Of a stretch of DNA of 43,992 bases, positions 21,150 through 28,381 are shown one piece after another. The notes below the pieces were generated by a model. It was given only the letters and a program-made list of their open reading frames with translations. It was not told where the DNA came from and did not search any database. Each line of letters starts with the position of its first letter. The stretch's first letter is position 1. The stretch comes from a virus. The stretch spans positions 1 through 43,992 of IMG/VR virus record IMGVR_UViG_3300014499_000010, one strand, 5' to 3'. A program made the position numbers and the translations under genes.

Positions 21150-22079
21150 ATGCAAGCTAACCTACTCCACGTCGTCACGGCGATCGCAAACCCGATCCGC
21201 TGGCAAAGCCGCATCGAGCTCTACCGAGATTTCGAGGCGCACATGCTCGCCTCCGGCGTCCAACTCACCGTCGTCGAGTGCGCTTATGGCGAACGTCCGT
21301 TCGAATGCGCCGGAACGCCTGGCGTGAATCACATTCCGGTGCGCGCGAAAAGCCTCGTGTGGAATAAGGAAAACCTGCTGGCGATCGGCATCGCCCGACT
21401 TCCGGCGGACGCGAAATACATCGCCACCATCGACGCCGATATCCGCTTCCGCAAAACGGGCTGGGCCGGCGAGACCGTCCACGCCTTGCAGCAGTACGAT
21501 ATCGTGCAGCCCTGGTCGGACTGCTACGACCTCGGTCCAAACGACGATCATCTGGCCGCGCACCGCTCTTTCTGCCGCCTGGTGCACGAAGACAAGCCGA
21601 TGGGATACGGTCCCAACGGCGTGGCCGGTTATCAATATGGCCATCCGGGTTACGCCTGGGCGTACACTCGGCAATCCCTCGAATGGGTGGGCGGTCTCAT
21701 CGAGACGGCGGCGCTCGGAGCCGGCGACCATCACATGGCGATGGCCCTCATCGGTCGGGCTAACGAGAGCGTGCCCGGCAAACTCATCGGCGCTTATTCA
21801 GAGCCGATCTTCCGTTGGGAGGCGCGCGCTAAGGCGCACATCGCAAAAAACATCGGCTACGTGCCCTGCACCATCGAGCACGCCTGGCACGGCTCGAAAG
21901 AAAAGCGCGCTTATGTCGACCGCTGGCAGATTCTCGAACGCAACCAGTTCGACCCGTCCGCCGATCTCAAGCGCAACACCTATGGCGTGCTCGAACTGGC
22001 CGGCAACAAACCGCAGTTGCGGCACGAGATCGACCGCTACTTCCGGGCGCGCGATGAGGACTCTAACACGCTCGGCTAG
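21150..22079 (+). CDS. Glycosyltransferase-like protein (GT-A type)
   Basis: A 309-residue protein from ATG 21150. Key signs are an N-terminal TAIANPIRWQSRIELYRDF, an ERPFE segment, VWNKENLLAIGIARLP, then the metal/nucleotide-sugar DxD-type motif in ATIDADIRF, LQQYDIVQPWSDCYDLGP, ALGAGDHHMAMALIG and HAWHGSKEKRAYVDRWQIL. Proteins of this type recur next to phage terminases. The likely role is sugar transfer to DNA, virion or host surface; the acceptor is unknown. It starts 5 nt after the small terminase stop. Confidence 0.75.
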   Translation: MQANLLHVVTAIANPIRWQSRIELYRDFEAHMLASGVQLTVVECAYGERPFECAGTPGVNHIPVRAKSLVWNKENLLAIGIARLPADAKYIATIDADIRFRKTGWAGETVHALQQYDIVQPWSDCYDLGPNDDHLAAHRSFCRLVHEDKPMGYGPNGVAGYQYGHPGYAWAYTRQSLEWVGGLIETAALGAGDHHMAMALIGRANESVPGKLIGAYSEPIFRWEARAKAHIAKNIGYVPCTIEHAWHGSKEKRAYVDRWQILERNQFDPSADLKRNTYGVLELAGNKPQLRHEIDRYFRARDEDSNTLG

Positions 22080-22345
22080 AGATACCTCTTCGCCGCTCGC
22101 GGCACCCGTTCGAGTTCCAGAATCGCATCGAGTTTTTGTTGAATCTCCGCGAGGTTCTTGCTGATATCCCGAAGCGGCTTGGCCTGTGAGTAAGTCGCGA
22201 AGACGATGGACGCCAGGAACAGTAACTGGGCGCAGATCGCCGCAATCTGGCGCAAGCGATTGCGCTTCCTGAGCAGCGTGACTTCCGTTTCGAGCGAAAT
22301 CAGTCTGTCGACAATAGCGTTGCGATCTTCCTCGGTCATGACCAT
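22076..22345 (-). CDS. Membrane protein with flanking coiled coils
   Basis: An 89-residue protein (87 from ATG 22339). The N-terminal coil is EEDRNAIVDRLISLETEVTLL, the membrane helix is about residues 33-53 (IAAICAQLLFLASIVFATYS), and the C-terminal coil is DISKNLAEIQQKLDAILEL. It is encoded against the direction of the packaging genes on both sides, overlapping the glycosyltransferase stop by 4 nt. This is the pattern of an inserted accessory gene with its own control. Function unknown. Confidence 0.55.
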   Translation of the reverse strand: MVMTEEDRNAIVDRLISLETEVTLLRKRNRLRQIAAICAQLLFLASIVFATYSQAKPLRDISKNLAEIQQKLDAILELERVPRAAKRYL

Positions 22346-22365
22346 GGCGCCATGTTCTCACTTCT

Positions 22366-23574
22366 GTGGCGATCCTGCAAATAAAGACCCCGCGGGTTTT
22401 CGTCCCGCTCCTCAAGCCGTCCCGCTATAAAGGGATCCACGGCGGCCGCGGTTCTGGGAAGTCTCACTTCTTGGCCGAAGCGCTGGTTGAGAAATGCGTG
22501 CAGGAGAGCGGCGTACGCGCCGTTTGCATCCGCGAAATTCAGAAGTCGCTCGAACACTCCGTTAAGCGCGTCATCGAAGACAAGATTCAGTTTCACGGCG
22601 TCGGACACTACTTCGACGTTCAGGATAAGGTGATTCGCACCCAAGGCGATGGGCTCATCCTCTTTCAGGGGATGCAGGATCATACCGCCGAGTCGATCAA
22701 ATCGCTCGAAGGCTGCGATGTCGCCCTGGTCGAGGAAGCGCAGGCGCTCTCGAAACGCAGCCTGCAAATGCTGCGGCCGACGATTCGCAAGCCGGGCTCG
22801 GAGTTGTGGTTTGCGTGGAACCCGGTCAGCCCCGACGATCCGGTCGATCAGCTTCTACGCGGACCGAACCGGTTAACGAACTCAATCGTCGTCGAGGCCA
22901 ACTGGCGCGACAATCCTTTCTTCCCCGAAGAACTCGCGGACGAAATGGCCGCGGATCGCGAGCGCCAGGCGGACGATTACGATCACGTCTGGGAGGGTGG
23001 CTATCTCACCATCTCGGACGCCATCATCTTCCGCAAGCGCGTGAAGATCGAGAACTTCGAAACGCCGCCCGACGCGCGCTTCTACTTCGGCGCGGACTGG
23101 GGCTTCGCCAACGATCCGACGGCGCTCGTGCGCAGCTTCATCAAAGACGAGAAGCTGTTCATCGATTACGAAAAGTTCGGGCATCGGGTAGAGATCGATA
23201 ACACGCCCGCGTTGTTCGACGAAGTGCCGGGCGCGCGGGCTTGGCCGATCAAAGCCGACGGAGCGCGTCCGGAGACGATCAGCTACATGCGGCGGCAGGG
23301 CTTCAACATCTCCGCCGCCGACAAATGGCCTGGCTCGGTCGAAGACGGCATCGCGCATTTGCAGGGCTTCAAAGAGATCGTCATTCACGAGCGCTGCGCG
23401 AACCTGCAAACGGAAGCGCGCCGCTATAGCTACAAAGTCGATAAGCAGACCGGCGACATTCTGCCCATCGTCGTCGATGCGTGGAATCACGGCTGGGACG
23501 GCGTGCGTTACTCGCTCGACGGCTTTATTCAGCGGCGCGGATCGAATAGCGTTTGGGCGAAGCTAGCGAAGTGA
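22366..23574 (+). CDS. terL: Terminase large subunit (PBSX/Terminase_3 family)
   Basis: A 402-residue protein, GTG start. Walker A GGRGSGKS is at residues 26-33, Walker B DVALVEEA at 118-125, and the coupling motif WNPVSPDDP follows. The C-terminal RNase H-like nuclease starts with FGADWGFANDPTA and continues to DAWNHGWDGVRYSLDGF. It is the ATPase/nuclease motor that cuts and packages DNA into the prohead through the portal encoded next. The conserved Pro in VSP is encoded by CCC, relevant to the odd GGG tRNA. Confidence 0.95.
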   Translation: MAILQIKTPRVFVPLLKPSRYKGIHGGRGSGKSHFLAEALVEKCVQESGVRAVCIREIQKSLEHSVKRVIEDKIQFHGVGHYFDVQDKVIRTQGDGLILFQGMQDHTAESIKSLEGCDVALVEEAQALSKRSLQMLRPTIRKPGSELWFAWNPVSPDDPVDQLLRGPNRLTNSIVVEANWRDNPFFPEELADEMAADRERQADDYDHVWEGGYLTISDAIIFRKRVKIENFETPPDARFYFGADWGFANDPTALVRSFIKDEKLFIDYEKFGHRVEIDNTPALFDEVPGARAWPIKADGARPETISYMRRQGFNISAADKWPGSVEDGIAHLQGFKEIVIHERCANLQTEARRYSYKVDKQTGDILPIVVDAWNHGWDGVRYSLDGFIQRRGSNSVWAKLAK

Positions 23575-23760
23575 ATTGAATTTGCGGAGATAGTATTCGC
23601 GCGCGTCGAGCGTGCCTCTTTCGATGAGCAGCTGGCGCTTGGCGCTATTGAGCCAATGACCTGGCTCGCATCTTGCGTGCCACCGATCGGCGAGGGTCGC
23701 GCGCTTAACGAGCATCGACAGCACGGCGCAATATTCTTCCTTGGTCACGGAAAACTGCAT
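23563..23760 (-). CDS. Small leftward protein, unknown
   Basis: A 65-residue protein, basic and helical, with one C and two W (LADRWHARCEPGHWLNSAKRQLL). It overlaps the 3' end of terL by 12 nt on the opposite strand. It appears leaderless: GATAAT ends 6 nt before the ATG. A solitary gene against the flow of the packaging module, like 22076-22345 and 24145-24390. Confidence 0.55.
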   Translation of the reverse strand: MQFSVTKEEYCAVLSMLVKRATLADRWHARCEPGHWLNSAKRQLLIERGTLDAREYYLRKFNSLR

Positions 23761-23766
23761 GACCTC

Positions 23767-23772
23767 ATTATC
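23767..23772 (-). promoter_or_regulatory. -10 element GATAAT, 6 nt before ATG 23,760
   Basis: GATAAT (one base off TATAAT) is read leftward, with 6 nt to the start codon and no Shine-Dalgarno. The -35 region is poor (GTGGGT at 17-nt spacing). Confidence 0.45.
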
Positions 23773-23781
23773 AGCCGCGAA

Positions 23782-23967
23782 GTGAACGAACCCACGGAAA
23801 ACAACGACGGCTATCGGATGCGGGATCGCCGCATCGCCGAACTCGAAGCCGAGCTGGCGGAGATGCGCAAGAGCGCCGCCTGGAGCTCCGAAAAGATATT
23901 CTCCCTCGTCGCCGAGCGGAACGAGGCGCGCGAGCGCTTGCGTTTGGCGAGGCCGGTGTTCGACTAA
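23782..23967 (+). CDS. Small coiled-coil protein
   Basis: A 61-residue protein from GTG 23782 (an ATG at 23818 is possible). The frame is open further upstream, but that part is antisense to the 23563-23760 gene. It has an Arg/Glu heptad helix (RRIAELEAELAEMRKSAAW ... LVAERNEARERLRLAR). Divergent from the 23760 gene with 21 nt between the start codons. Function unknown. Confidence 0.45.
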   Translation: MNEPTENNDGYRMRDRRIAELEAELAEMRKSAAWSSEKIFSLVAERNEARERLRLARPVFD

Positions 23968-24018
23968 ATGAATGAATTCAACCTTGGCACTTATGACCGC
24001 GAGCTTCGGCCCGTTTAA
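23968..24018 (+). CDS. Mini-ORF (16 aa)
   Basis: ATG directly follows the previous TAA and gives MNEFNLGTYDRELRPV. The composition is protein-like and the start is perfectly placed for termination-reinitiation, but the length prevents a firm call. Confidence 0.25.
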   Translation: MNEFNLGTYDRELRPV

Positions 24019-24062
24019 GCGTCATTGCGCCACACGCGCAACGCGGTACGTCTGTACGCCTG

Positions 24063-24115
24063 GGACGGCCCCCGCCTTCGCGGGGACCTCCAGAGTTCAA
24101 ACCGCCGAGCCGTCC
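24063..24115 (+). ncRNA. Structured element, nested stems
   Basis: The outer stem GGACGGC (24063-24069) pairs with GCCGTCC (24109-24115). The inner hairpin CCCCGC-CTTC-GCGGGG (24070-24085) stacks directly on it, leaving a 23-nt single strand. No U-tract follows. It could be a regulatory RNA structure or a rho-independent-like barrier between the convergent 23782 and 24145 transcripts. No known RNA family is recognised. Confidence 0.35.
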
Positions 24116-24144
24116 GAGTGCGACGGCGTGAGGGTTCTTTGTCT

Positions 24145-24390
24145 TCATTGCTGGTTCCCTTCGCCTTCCAGGAACGCTTTCAGCGCTGCGCCGAGCACGC
24201 GATTGAAGCGTGCATTGTCGCGCTCGTGACGTTCGGAGACAGCGACAAGATTGGCGACACGTATGCCGAGAGCGTCTACTGTCGCATGAAGCTCTTGGCT
24301 TGTTGCGTGAAGCGACTCGGTCGAAGTCAAAAGGAATTGCAACCGGGCGTCGACATCGCCGGGTTGCGGGTTGTTATTAGAAGTGCTCAT
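24145..24390 (-). CDS. Coiled-coil protein with strong own promoter
   Basis: An 81-residue protein: polar N-terminus, then a long amphipathic helix (VDARLQFLLTSTESLHATSQ ... VAVSERHERDNARFNRVLGAALKAFLEG). It is encoded leftward just before the portal gene. It has the best promoter in the window, with the start codon 6 nt after the -10 box, so it is probably expressed from the prophage (accessory 'moron' type). Similar in style to the coil proteins at 16.1-16.6 kb. Confidence 0.55.
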   Translation of the reverse strand: MSTSNNNPQPGDVDARLQFLLTSTESLHATSQELHATVDALGIRVANLVAVSERHERDNARFNRVLGAALKAFLEGEGNQQ

Positions 24391-24396
24391 ATCTAG

Positions 24397-24425
24397 AGTC
24401 TAAACCAACCGCTTGGTTTTGTCAA
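24397..24425 (-). promoter_or_regulatory. Sigma-70 promoter, leaderless, with operator-like dyad
   Basis: Reading leftward: TTGACA (24425-24420, perfect), 17 nt, TAGACT (24402-24397), 6 nt, ATG 24390. The spacer contains AACCAA-GCGG-TTGGTT, a dyad that could bind a repressor. No Shine-Dalgarno is present. Confidence 0.75.
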
Positions 24426-24510
24426 TAGAAACCGCAACCAAAGAATTGTGTACGAAATTGCCAGAGTGGCGGAATGTCCGGACGGGTCGGACAACTTGAG
24501 CGCTGCGCCT

Positions 24511-24524
24511 TGTCTGTACAGACA
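24511..24524. repeat. 14-bp palindrome TGTCTGTACAGACA upstream of portal
   Basis: Perfect palindrome with the same CTGTACAG core as the replication-gene sites. It lies 44 bp before the portal ATG, between the divergent 24145 and 24568 genes, so it may be an operator for the late virion operon. Confidence 0.7.
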
Positions 24525-24556
24525 GTTTTGAACCGCAGCTTTCGCTCGTAGATCAG

Positions 24557-24562
24557 TATACA
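24557..24562 (+). promoter_or_regulatory. -10 element TATACA, 5 nt before portal ATG
   Basis: TATACA (within GTATACAT) lies 5 nt before ATG 24568. There is no Shine-Dalgarno and no good -35, suggesting activator-dependent, leaderless late transcription. Confidence 0.4.
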
Positions 24563-24567
24563 TCGCC

Positions 24568-26016
24568 ATGAAGAAATCACCGCGCACCGAAAAAGCGCTT
24601 CGCCCGAACGCCCGCCTCGCCGCCTCGAAAGATTCCTTCGTCAATTTCGAAGCGCGGATCGGCTACGGCACGGGCAACGTGGCGGACGGCGGTTCGTACA
24701 ACGTCGATTACCTCAGCCGCAACCGCTTCCGGCTCGAAGCGATGTACCGATCTTCGTGGATCTGCGGCAAGGCCGTCGATTCCGTGGCCGAGGACATGAC
24801 GAAGCGCGGGATCGAGATCAACTCGGAAATCGACCCGGGCGAAAGCGACGAACTCATGCGCGTCTGGAAGCAGCTCAAGCTGTGGGACGCCATCGCGGAC
24901 ACGATCAAATGGTCGCGGCTCTACGGCGGCGCGGTCGCGGTCCTCCTCATCGACGGCCAGAACCTTTCGACGCCGCTGCGCATCGAGACGGTGAAGAAGG
25001 ATCAGTTCAAAGGACTGCTCGCGCTCGACCGCTGGCAGCTTCAGCCGACGCTGAACATGCTCGTCAAGGACATGGGCCCGGATATGGGCATGCCGCAGTT
25101 CTACGAAACGCTCGGCAACGCGCGCCTCCTGCAGCAGACGAAGATTCACTACTCGCGCCTGATCCGGCTCGACGGCCAGGACCTGCCCTACTTCCAGCGC
25201 ATCGCCGAAAACCTGTGGGGTCAAAGCGTTCTCGAACGGCTGTTCGACCGCCTGCTCGCCTTCGACTCGACGACGCAAGGCGCGGCGCAGCTCGTCTATA
25301 AAGCGCACTTACGGACCTATAAGATCGAAGGCCTGCGCGACATCATCGCCGCGGGCGGCCCGATCCTCGAGGGGCTCGTCAAGCAAATCGACTTCATCCG
25401 CTCGACGCAAACCAACGAAGGCATGACGCTGATGGATTCGAAAGACGAATTCGAAGCGCACTCGTACGCCTTTGGCGGCCTTGATGCCGTGCTCTTGCAG
25501 TTCGCGCAGCAGCTTTCCGGCGCGCTCGATATTCCGCTGACCCGGCTTTTCGGCCAGTCGCCGGCAGGTTTGAACTCGACCGGCGAAAGCGATCTCCGGA
25601 CTTACTACGACGGGATCAACCAGCAGCAGGAACGGCGTTTGCGGTCAGGCGTCGAAACGTTGCTGCGGCTGACGTATCTTTCGACGTTCGGCAAGCCGAT
25701 GCCGGATGGATCCGATTTTACGTTCCGCCCGCTCTGGCAGCTCACGGAAGTCGAAAAAGGCACGCTCGCCGCGCAACTCACGACGGCGATCACGTCGGCC
25801 TGCACGAGTTCGATTGTCGGACGGCAGACGGCGCTCAAGGAGTTACGTCAGCAATCGAAACTGACCGGCGTCTGGAGCAACATCAGCGACGAAGACATCA
25901 ACGCCGCCGATAACGACGTGAACACGGGCGAGTTCGAAACGGGCGGTGTGGATCCGTTCGGAGAAAAAGACGAAAACCCCCGGTCCGGCGAGACAGAAGG
26001 CGGACAGGGGCAATGA
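24568..26016 (+). CDS. Portal protein (DUF1073 family)
   Basis: A 482-residue protein matching the DUF1073 portal pattern: YLSRNRFRLEAMYRSSWICGKAVDSVAEDMTKRGIEI, WSRLYGGAVAVLLIDGQN, YFQRIAENLWGQSVLERLFDRL, FAQQLSGALDIPLTRLFGQSPAGLNSTGESDLRTYYD. It forms the dodecameric DNA channel at one capsid vertex and docks terminase. This family's Pfam name now refers to Acb1 (anti-CBASS) because some members are fused to or resemble that enzyme; no Acb1 catalytic HxT pair is evident here. First gene of the virion operon. Confidence 0.9.
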   Translation: MKKSPRTEKALRPNARLAASKDSFVNFEARIGYGTGNVADGGSYNVDYLSRNRFRLEAMYRSSWICGKAVDSVAEDMTKRGIEINSEIDPGESDELMRVWKQLKLWDAIADTIKWSRLYGGAVAVLLIDGQNLSTPLRIETVKKDQFKGLLALDRWQLQPTLNMLVKDMGPDMGMPQFYETLGNARLLQQTKIHYSRLIRLDGQDLPYFQRIAENLWGQSVLERLFDRLLAFDSTTQGAAQLVYKAHLRTYKIEGLRDIIAAGGPILEGLVKQIDFIRSTQTNEGMTLMDSKDEFEAHSYAFGGLDAVLLQFAQQLSGALDIPLTRLFGQSPAGLNSTGESDLRTYYDGINQQQERRLRSGVETLLRLTYLSTFGKPMPDGSDFTFRPLWQLTEVEKGTLAAQLTTAITSACTSSIVGRQTALKELRQQSKLTGVWSNISDEDINAADNDVNTGEFETGGVDPFGEKDENPRSGETEGGQGQ

Positions 26017-26102
26017 TTCTCTTTCACGTTTTGCTCCTAGTCGGAATGGGAATCGCCGTCGTTAGTTGCGCGATCCTCATATTTCCGCCACCAAGACGCT
26101 GA
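26013..26102 (+). CDS. Tiny membrane protein (29 aa)
   Basis: ATG 26013 overlaps the portal TGA (ATGA), giving ILFHVLLLVGMGIAVVSCAILIF followed by PPPRR: one hydrophobic helix with a basic end. The overlap with the portal gene supports translation. VVSC fits a lipobox, but the sequence after it is hydrophobic, so a plain membrane peptide is more likely. A curious gene to find between portal and head morphogenesis genes. Confidence 0.5.
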   Translation: MILFHVLLLVGMGIAVVSCAILIFPPPRR

Positions 26103-26128
26103 CATGAAAGCCCCGCTAGTACCAACGC

Positions 26129-26953
26129 ATGAACTTCGACGACTTCCGCCCGATCCTCCGAAACACGCAAACGTATTTGCGTGACGTCGAGGCCTTCGTC
26201 GCAAAGTTCATTCCGTTCGACATCCTGAACCAACGCGAATTGGCCTACGCCGAAGACGAAGCCATCCGCGAAGCGGCGCAAAGCATCGCGCGCCGGATGC
26301 TCTTCCGCGTCGCTAAAACGAACGCCAATTCCTGGCGCGCGGCGGCTCGCGAATCGCTGCACTCACGGCGGATTTACGAAGCGCTGCGCACGGAAATGAA
26401 CGGACCCATCGGCGTACGCGTTCACGAGCTGATCGCCGAAAACGCGAAATTGATTCGCGGTCTGCCCGATGACCTGGCTCAGCGGGCAACGGCCTTTGTG
26501 GGACGCGAGCAGCGCCGCGGCCTGCGCGCTGCCGAGATCGCGAAAGCGCTAGCGGAAAAGCTCCCGCAAGCGGCGCAAAGCCGCGCCAAGCTGATCGCGC
26601 GCACGGAAGTCGGCAAAGCCGAAACGGCGCTCACGGAAGCGCGCGCCGAACGGTTGGGCCTAGCCTGGTACGAGTGGGCCACCAGCGAAGACCAAAGAGT
26701 TCGGCCGAGCCATCGCAAGATGGACAAAGTTTTAGTGGCGTGGAGCGATCCGCCGTCGCCCGAGCAGCTCGCCGGCGAAAAGCCAGTCGGCCATTACGCA
26801 CCGGCGGGCGTGTGGAACTGCCGCTGTATTGCGCTGCCGCTGATCGATCTCGACGAAGTGCGCTGGCCGCACAAAGTTTACGCGCACGGGCGCATCGAAG
26901 TCGTAAGCAGGCGGGACTTCGAACGGTTTGTCAAGATGCCGCAAGCGGCTTAG
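26129..26953 (+). CDS. Head morphogenesis protein (Mu gpF-like)
   Basis: A 274-residue protein. The C-terminal half has the Mu gpF/SPP1 gp7 signature: SRAKLIARTEVGKAETALTEARAE, YEWATSEDQRVRPSHRKMD, then HYAPAGVWNCRCIALPLID (the conserved NCRC). The N-terminal half is helical. It is a minor head protein injected or used in prohead assembly, always near the portal, as here. Confidence 0.88.
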   Translation: MNFDDFRPILRNTQTYLRDVEAFVAKFIPFDILNQRELAYAEDEAIREAAQSIARRMLFRVAKTNANSWRAAARESLHSRRIYEALRTEMNGPIGVRVHELIAENAKLIRGLPDDLAQRATAFVGREQRRGLRAAEIAKALAEKLPQAAQSRAKLIARTEVGKAETALTEARAERLGLAWYEWATSEDQRVRPSHRKMDKVLVAWSDPPSPEQLAGEKPVGHYAPAGVWNCRCIALPLIDLDEVRWPHKVYAHGRIEVVSRRDFERFVKMPQAA

Positions 26954-26970
26954 TTAGCTCTTGGGTCTCC

Positions 26971-27085
26971 TTGCCCGCTGCACTGGTCGCAATCAATGCA
27001 GCGGGCAATTGCTCTGGAGATTCTTAGAGCCACACTCCTTTCTGCTTTGACTGTAAACCAGCCATTGCCGCGCACTTGCGCGGCA
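26971..27085 (+). promoter_or_regulatory. Two hairpins in the leader of the protease-scaffold gene
   Basis: The 12-bp perfect stem TTGCCCGCTGCA/TGCAGCGGGCAA (26971-26982/26997-27008, 14-nt loop) is followed by an 8-bp stem TGCCGCGC/GCGCGGCA (27066-27073/27078-27085, loop ACTT) that ends 12 nt before ATG 27098. No U-tract follows either. Placed between gpF and scaffold they could set relative expression by partial termination, RNA processing or masking of initiation. Confidence 0.55.
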
Positions 27086-27097
27086 CTACTTGCACCA

Positions 27098-28342
27098 ATG
27101 CGCTACTACACCACCGAAACGCTGAGCGCGAACCAGGAACTCACGCCGGAAGGCTACTTGCTCGCCAAGGGCGTTCCCATCGCCCGCACCGGCACAATGC
27201 TCTACGCCGCCGGCGAAGTCCCGGTCACGTCGCTCAACGGCCTCATTAAGATCCATCGCTCGGCCGAGGACGTTTTTGCGCATGCGACCGTCGCCTCTTT
27301 TGAAGGCAAGCCGATCACGCTCGATCATCCGAGCGTGGACGTAAGCCCGGCGAACTGGAACGAACTGGCCAAGGGCATCGTGCAGAACGTGCGGCGCGGC
27401 ACCGGCCTCGAAGACGATTTTCTGATTGGCGATCTGCTCATCACGAATGCCGAGGCCATTCAGCAGGTTCGCGACGGACTGCGCGAAGTGAGCTGCGGCT
27501 ACGACGCCGATTACGAAGAACTTCAACCCGGCGAGGGCCGCCAGATGAACATCATCGGCAACCATCTCGCGTTGGTCGAAAAAGGACGCTGCGGTTCTCG
27601 CTGCGCAATAGGAGACTCAATGAAAAAAATCAAGTTATTGGACCGGCTGCGCACGGCGTTTAAAGCGCGCGACGAAAAGGAATTCGAAGAGGGCCTGACC
27701 GCCGTCACGGATGCCGAGGCCGAAGAGACCGAAGAAGAGAAGAAGAAGCGCCTGGAAAAAGAGAAAGACGAGAAAACGTCCGACTCGCTCGCGAAAGTGC
27801 TCGACTCGCTGAAGGCTCTGGACTCTCGCCTGGCGACTCTCGAAACACGCGATAAGAAAGCCGCGGACGAAGCCGAAGAGACGGAAGAAGAAAAGAAGAA
27901 GCGCGAAGCCAAAGAGAAAAAGGACAAGGAAGAAGAAGGCAAAACCGGCGATAGCGCCGCTCTGGCTTCCGAAGTGCAGGACGTCTTCGCCCGCGCCGAG
28001 ATTCTTTCCCCCGGCCTGCACATGCCGACTTTCGACGCCAAAGCCTCCGCTCAATCGACCCGTGATGCGATCTGCGGCCTGAAGCGTAAAGCTCTTTCGG
28101 CCGCCTTCGACGGCAAGTACCGCGATGCGATTACGCCGTTTCTCGGCAGCTCTCCCGACTTTAAGGCTCTGACCTGCGATGCGCTCGCGAGCGCGTTTAT
28201 CGGAGCGTCCGAAATTGTGCGGCGTGAGAACAATGCGCAAACCCACGTCACCTTCGACAGCAGCTCGACTGCCGCGCAAGTGGCTAAATCCATCGGCGAC
28301 ATCAACCGCAAGAACGCGGCTTTCTGGGCCCGTACTAGCTAA
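27098..28342 (+). CDS. DUF2213 prohead protease fused to scaffold
   Basis: A 414-residue protein from ATG 27098; an upstream in-frame start at 26996 falls in the hairpin region. Residues 1-170 are the DUF2213 domain (GEVPVTSLNGLIKIHRSAEDVF, ITLDHPSVDVSP, QQVRDGLREVSCGYDADYEE, NIIGNHLALVEKGRCG), regarded as a capsid maturation protease. Residues about 190-290 are a charged coiled coil with two EETEEEKKK repeats, typical of scaffolds. The C-terminal 125 residues are helical and probably bind the capsid protein. Fusion lets the scaffold recruit and then remove itself. Confidence 0.85.
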   Translation: MRYYTTETLSANQELTPEGYLLAKGVPIARTGTMLYAAGEVPVTSLNGLIKIHRSAEDVFAHATVASFEGKPITLDHPSVDVSPANWNELAKGIVQNVRRGTGLEDDFLIGDLLITNAEAIQQVRDGLREVSCGYDADYEELQPGEGRQMNIIGNHLALVEKGRCGSRCAIGDSMKKIKLLDRLRTAFKARDEKEFEEGLTAVTDAEAEETEEEKKKRLEKEKDEKTSDSLAKVLDSLKALDSRLATLETRDKKAADEAEETEEEKKKREAKEKKDKEEEGKTGDSAALASEVQDVFARAEILSPGLHMPTFDAKASAQSTRDAICGLKRKALSAAFDGKYRDAITPFLGSSPDFKALTCDALASAFIGASEIVRRENNAQTHVTFDSSSTAAQVAKSIGDINRKNAAFWARTS

Positions 28343-28381
28343 CGGCGCGGACCAAACCCCATCAGGAGAAACCCAACTCAA

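Noticed and set aside
24462-24510. tRNA-Leu-like start (GTGGCGGAAT) before the portal gene
   Set aside because: No matching 3' acceptor strand, anticodon stem or T arm follows; only an eight-base resemblance.
24568-26016. Anti-CBASS enzyme (Acb1) in the portal because of the family name
   Set aside because: The sequence matches the portal part throughout and I see no HxT/HxS catalytic pair of 2H phosphoesterases.
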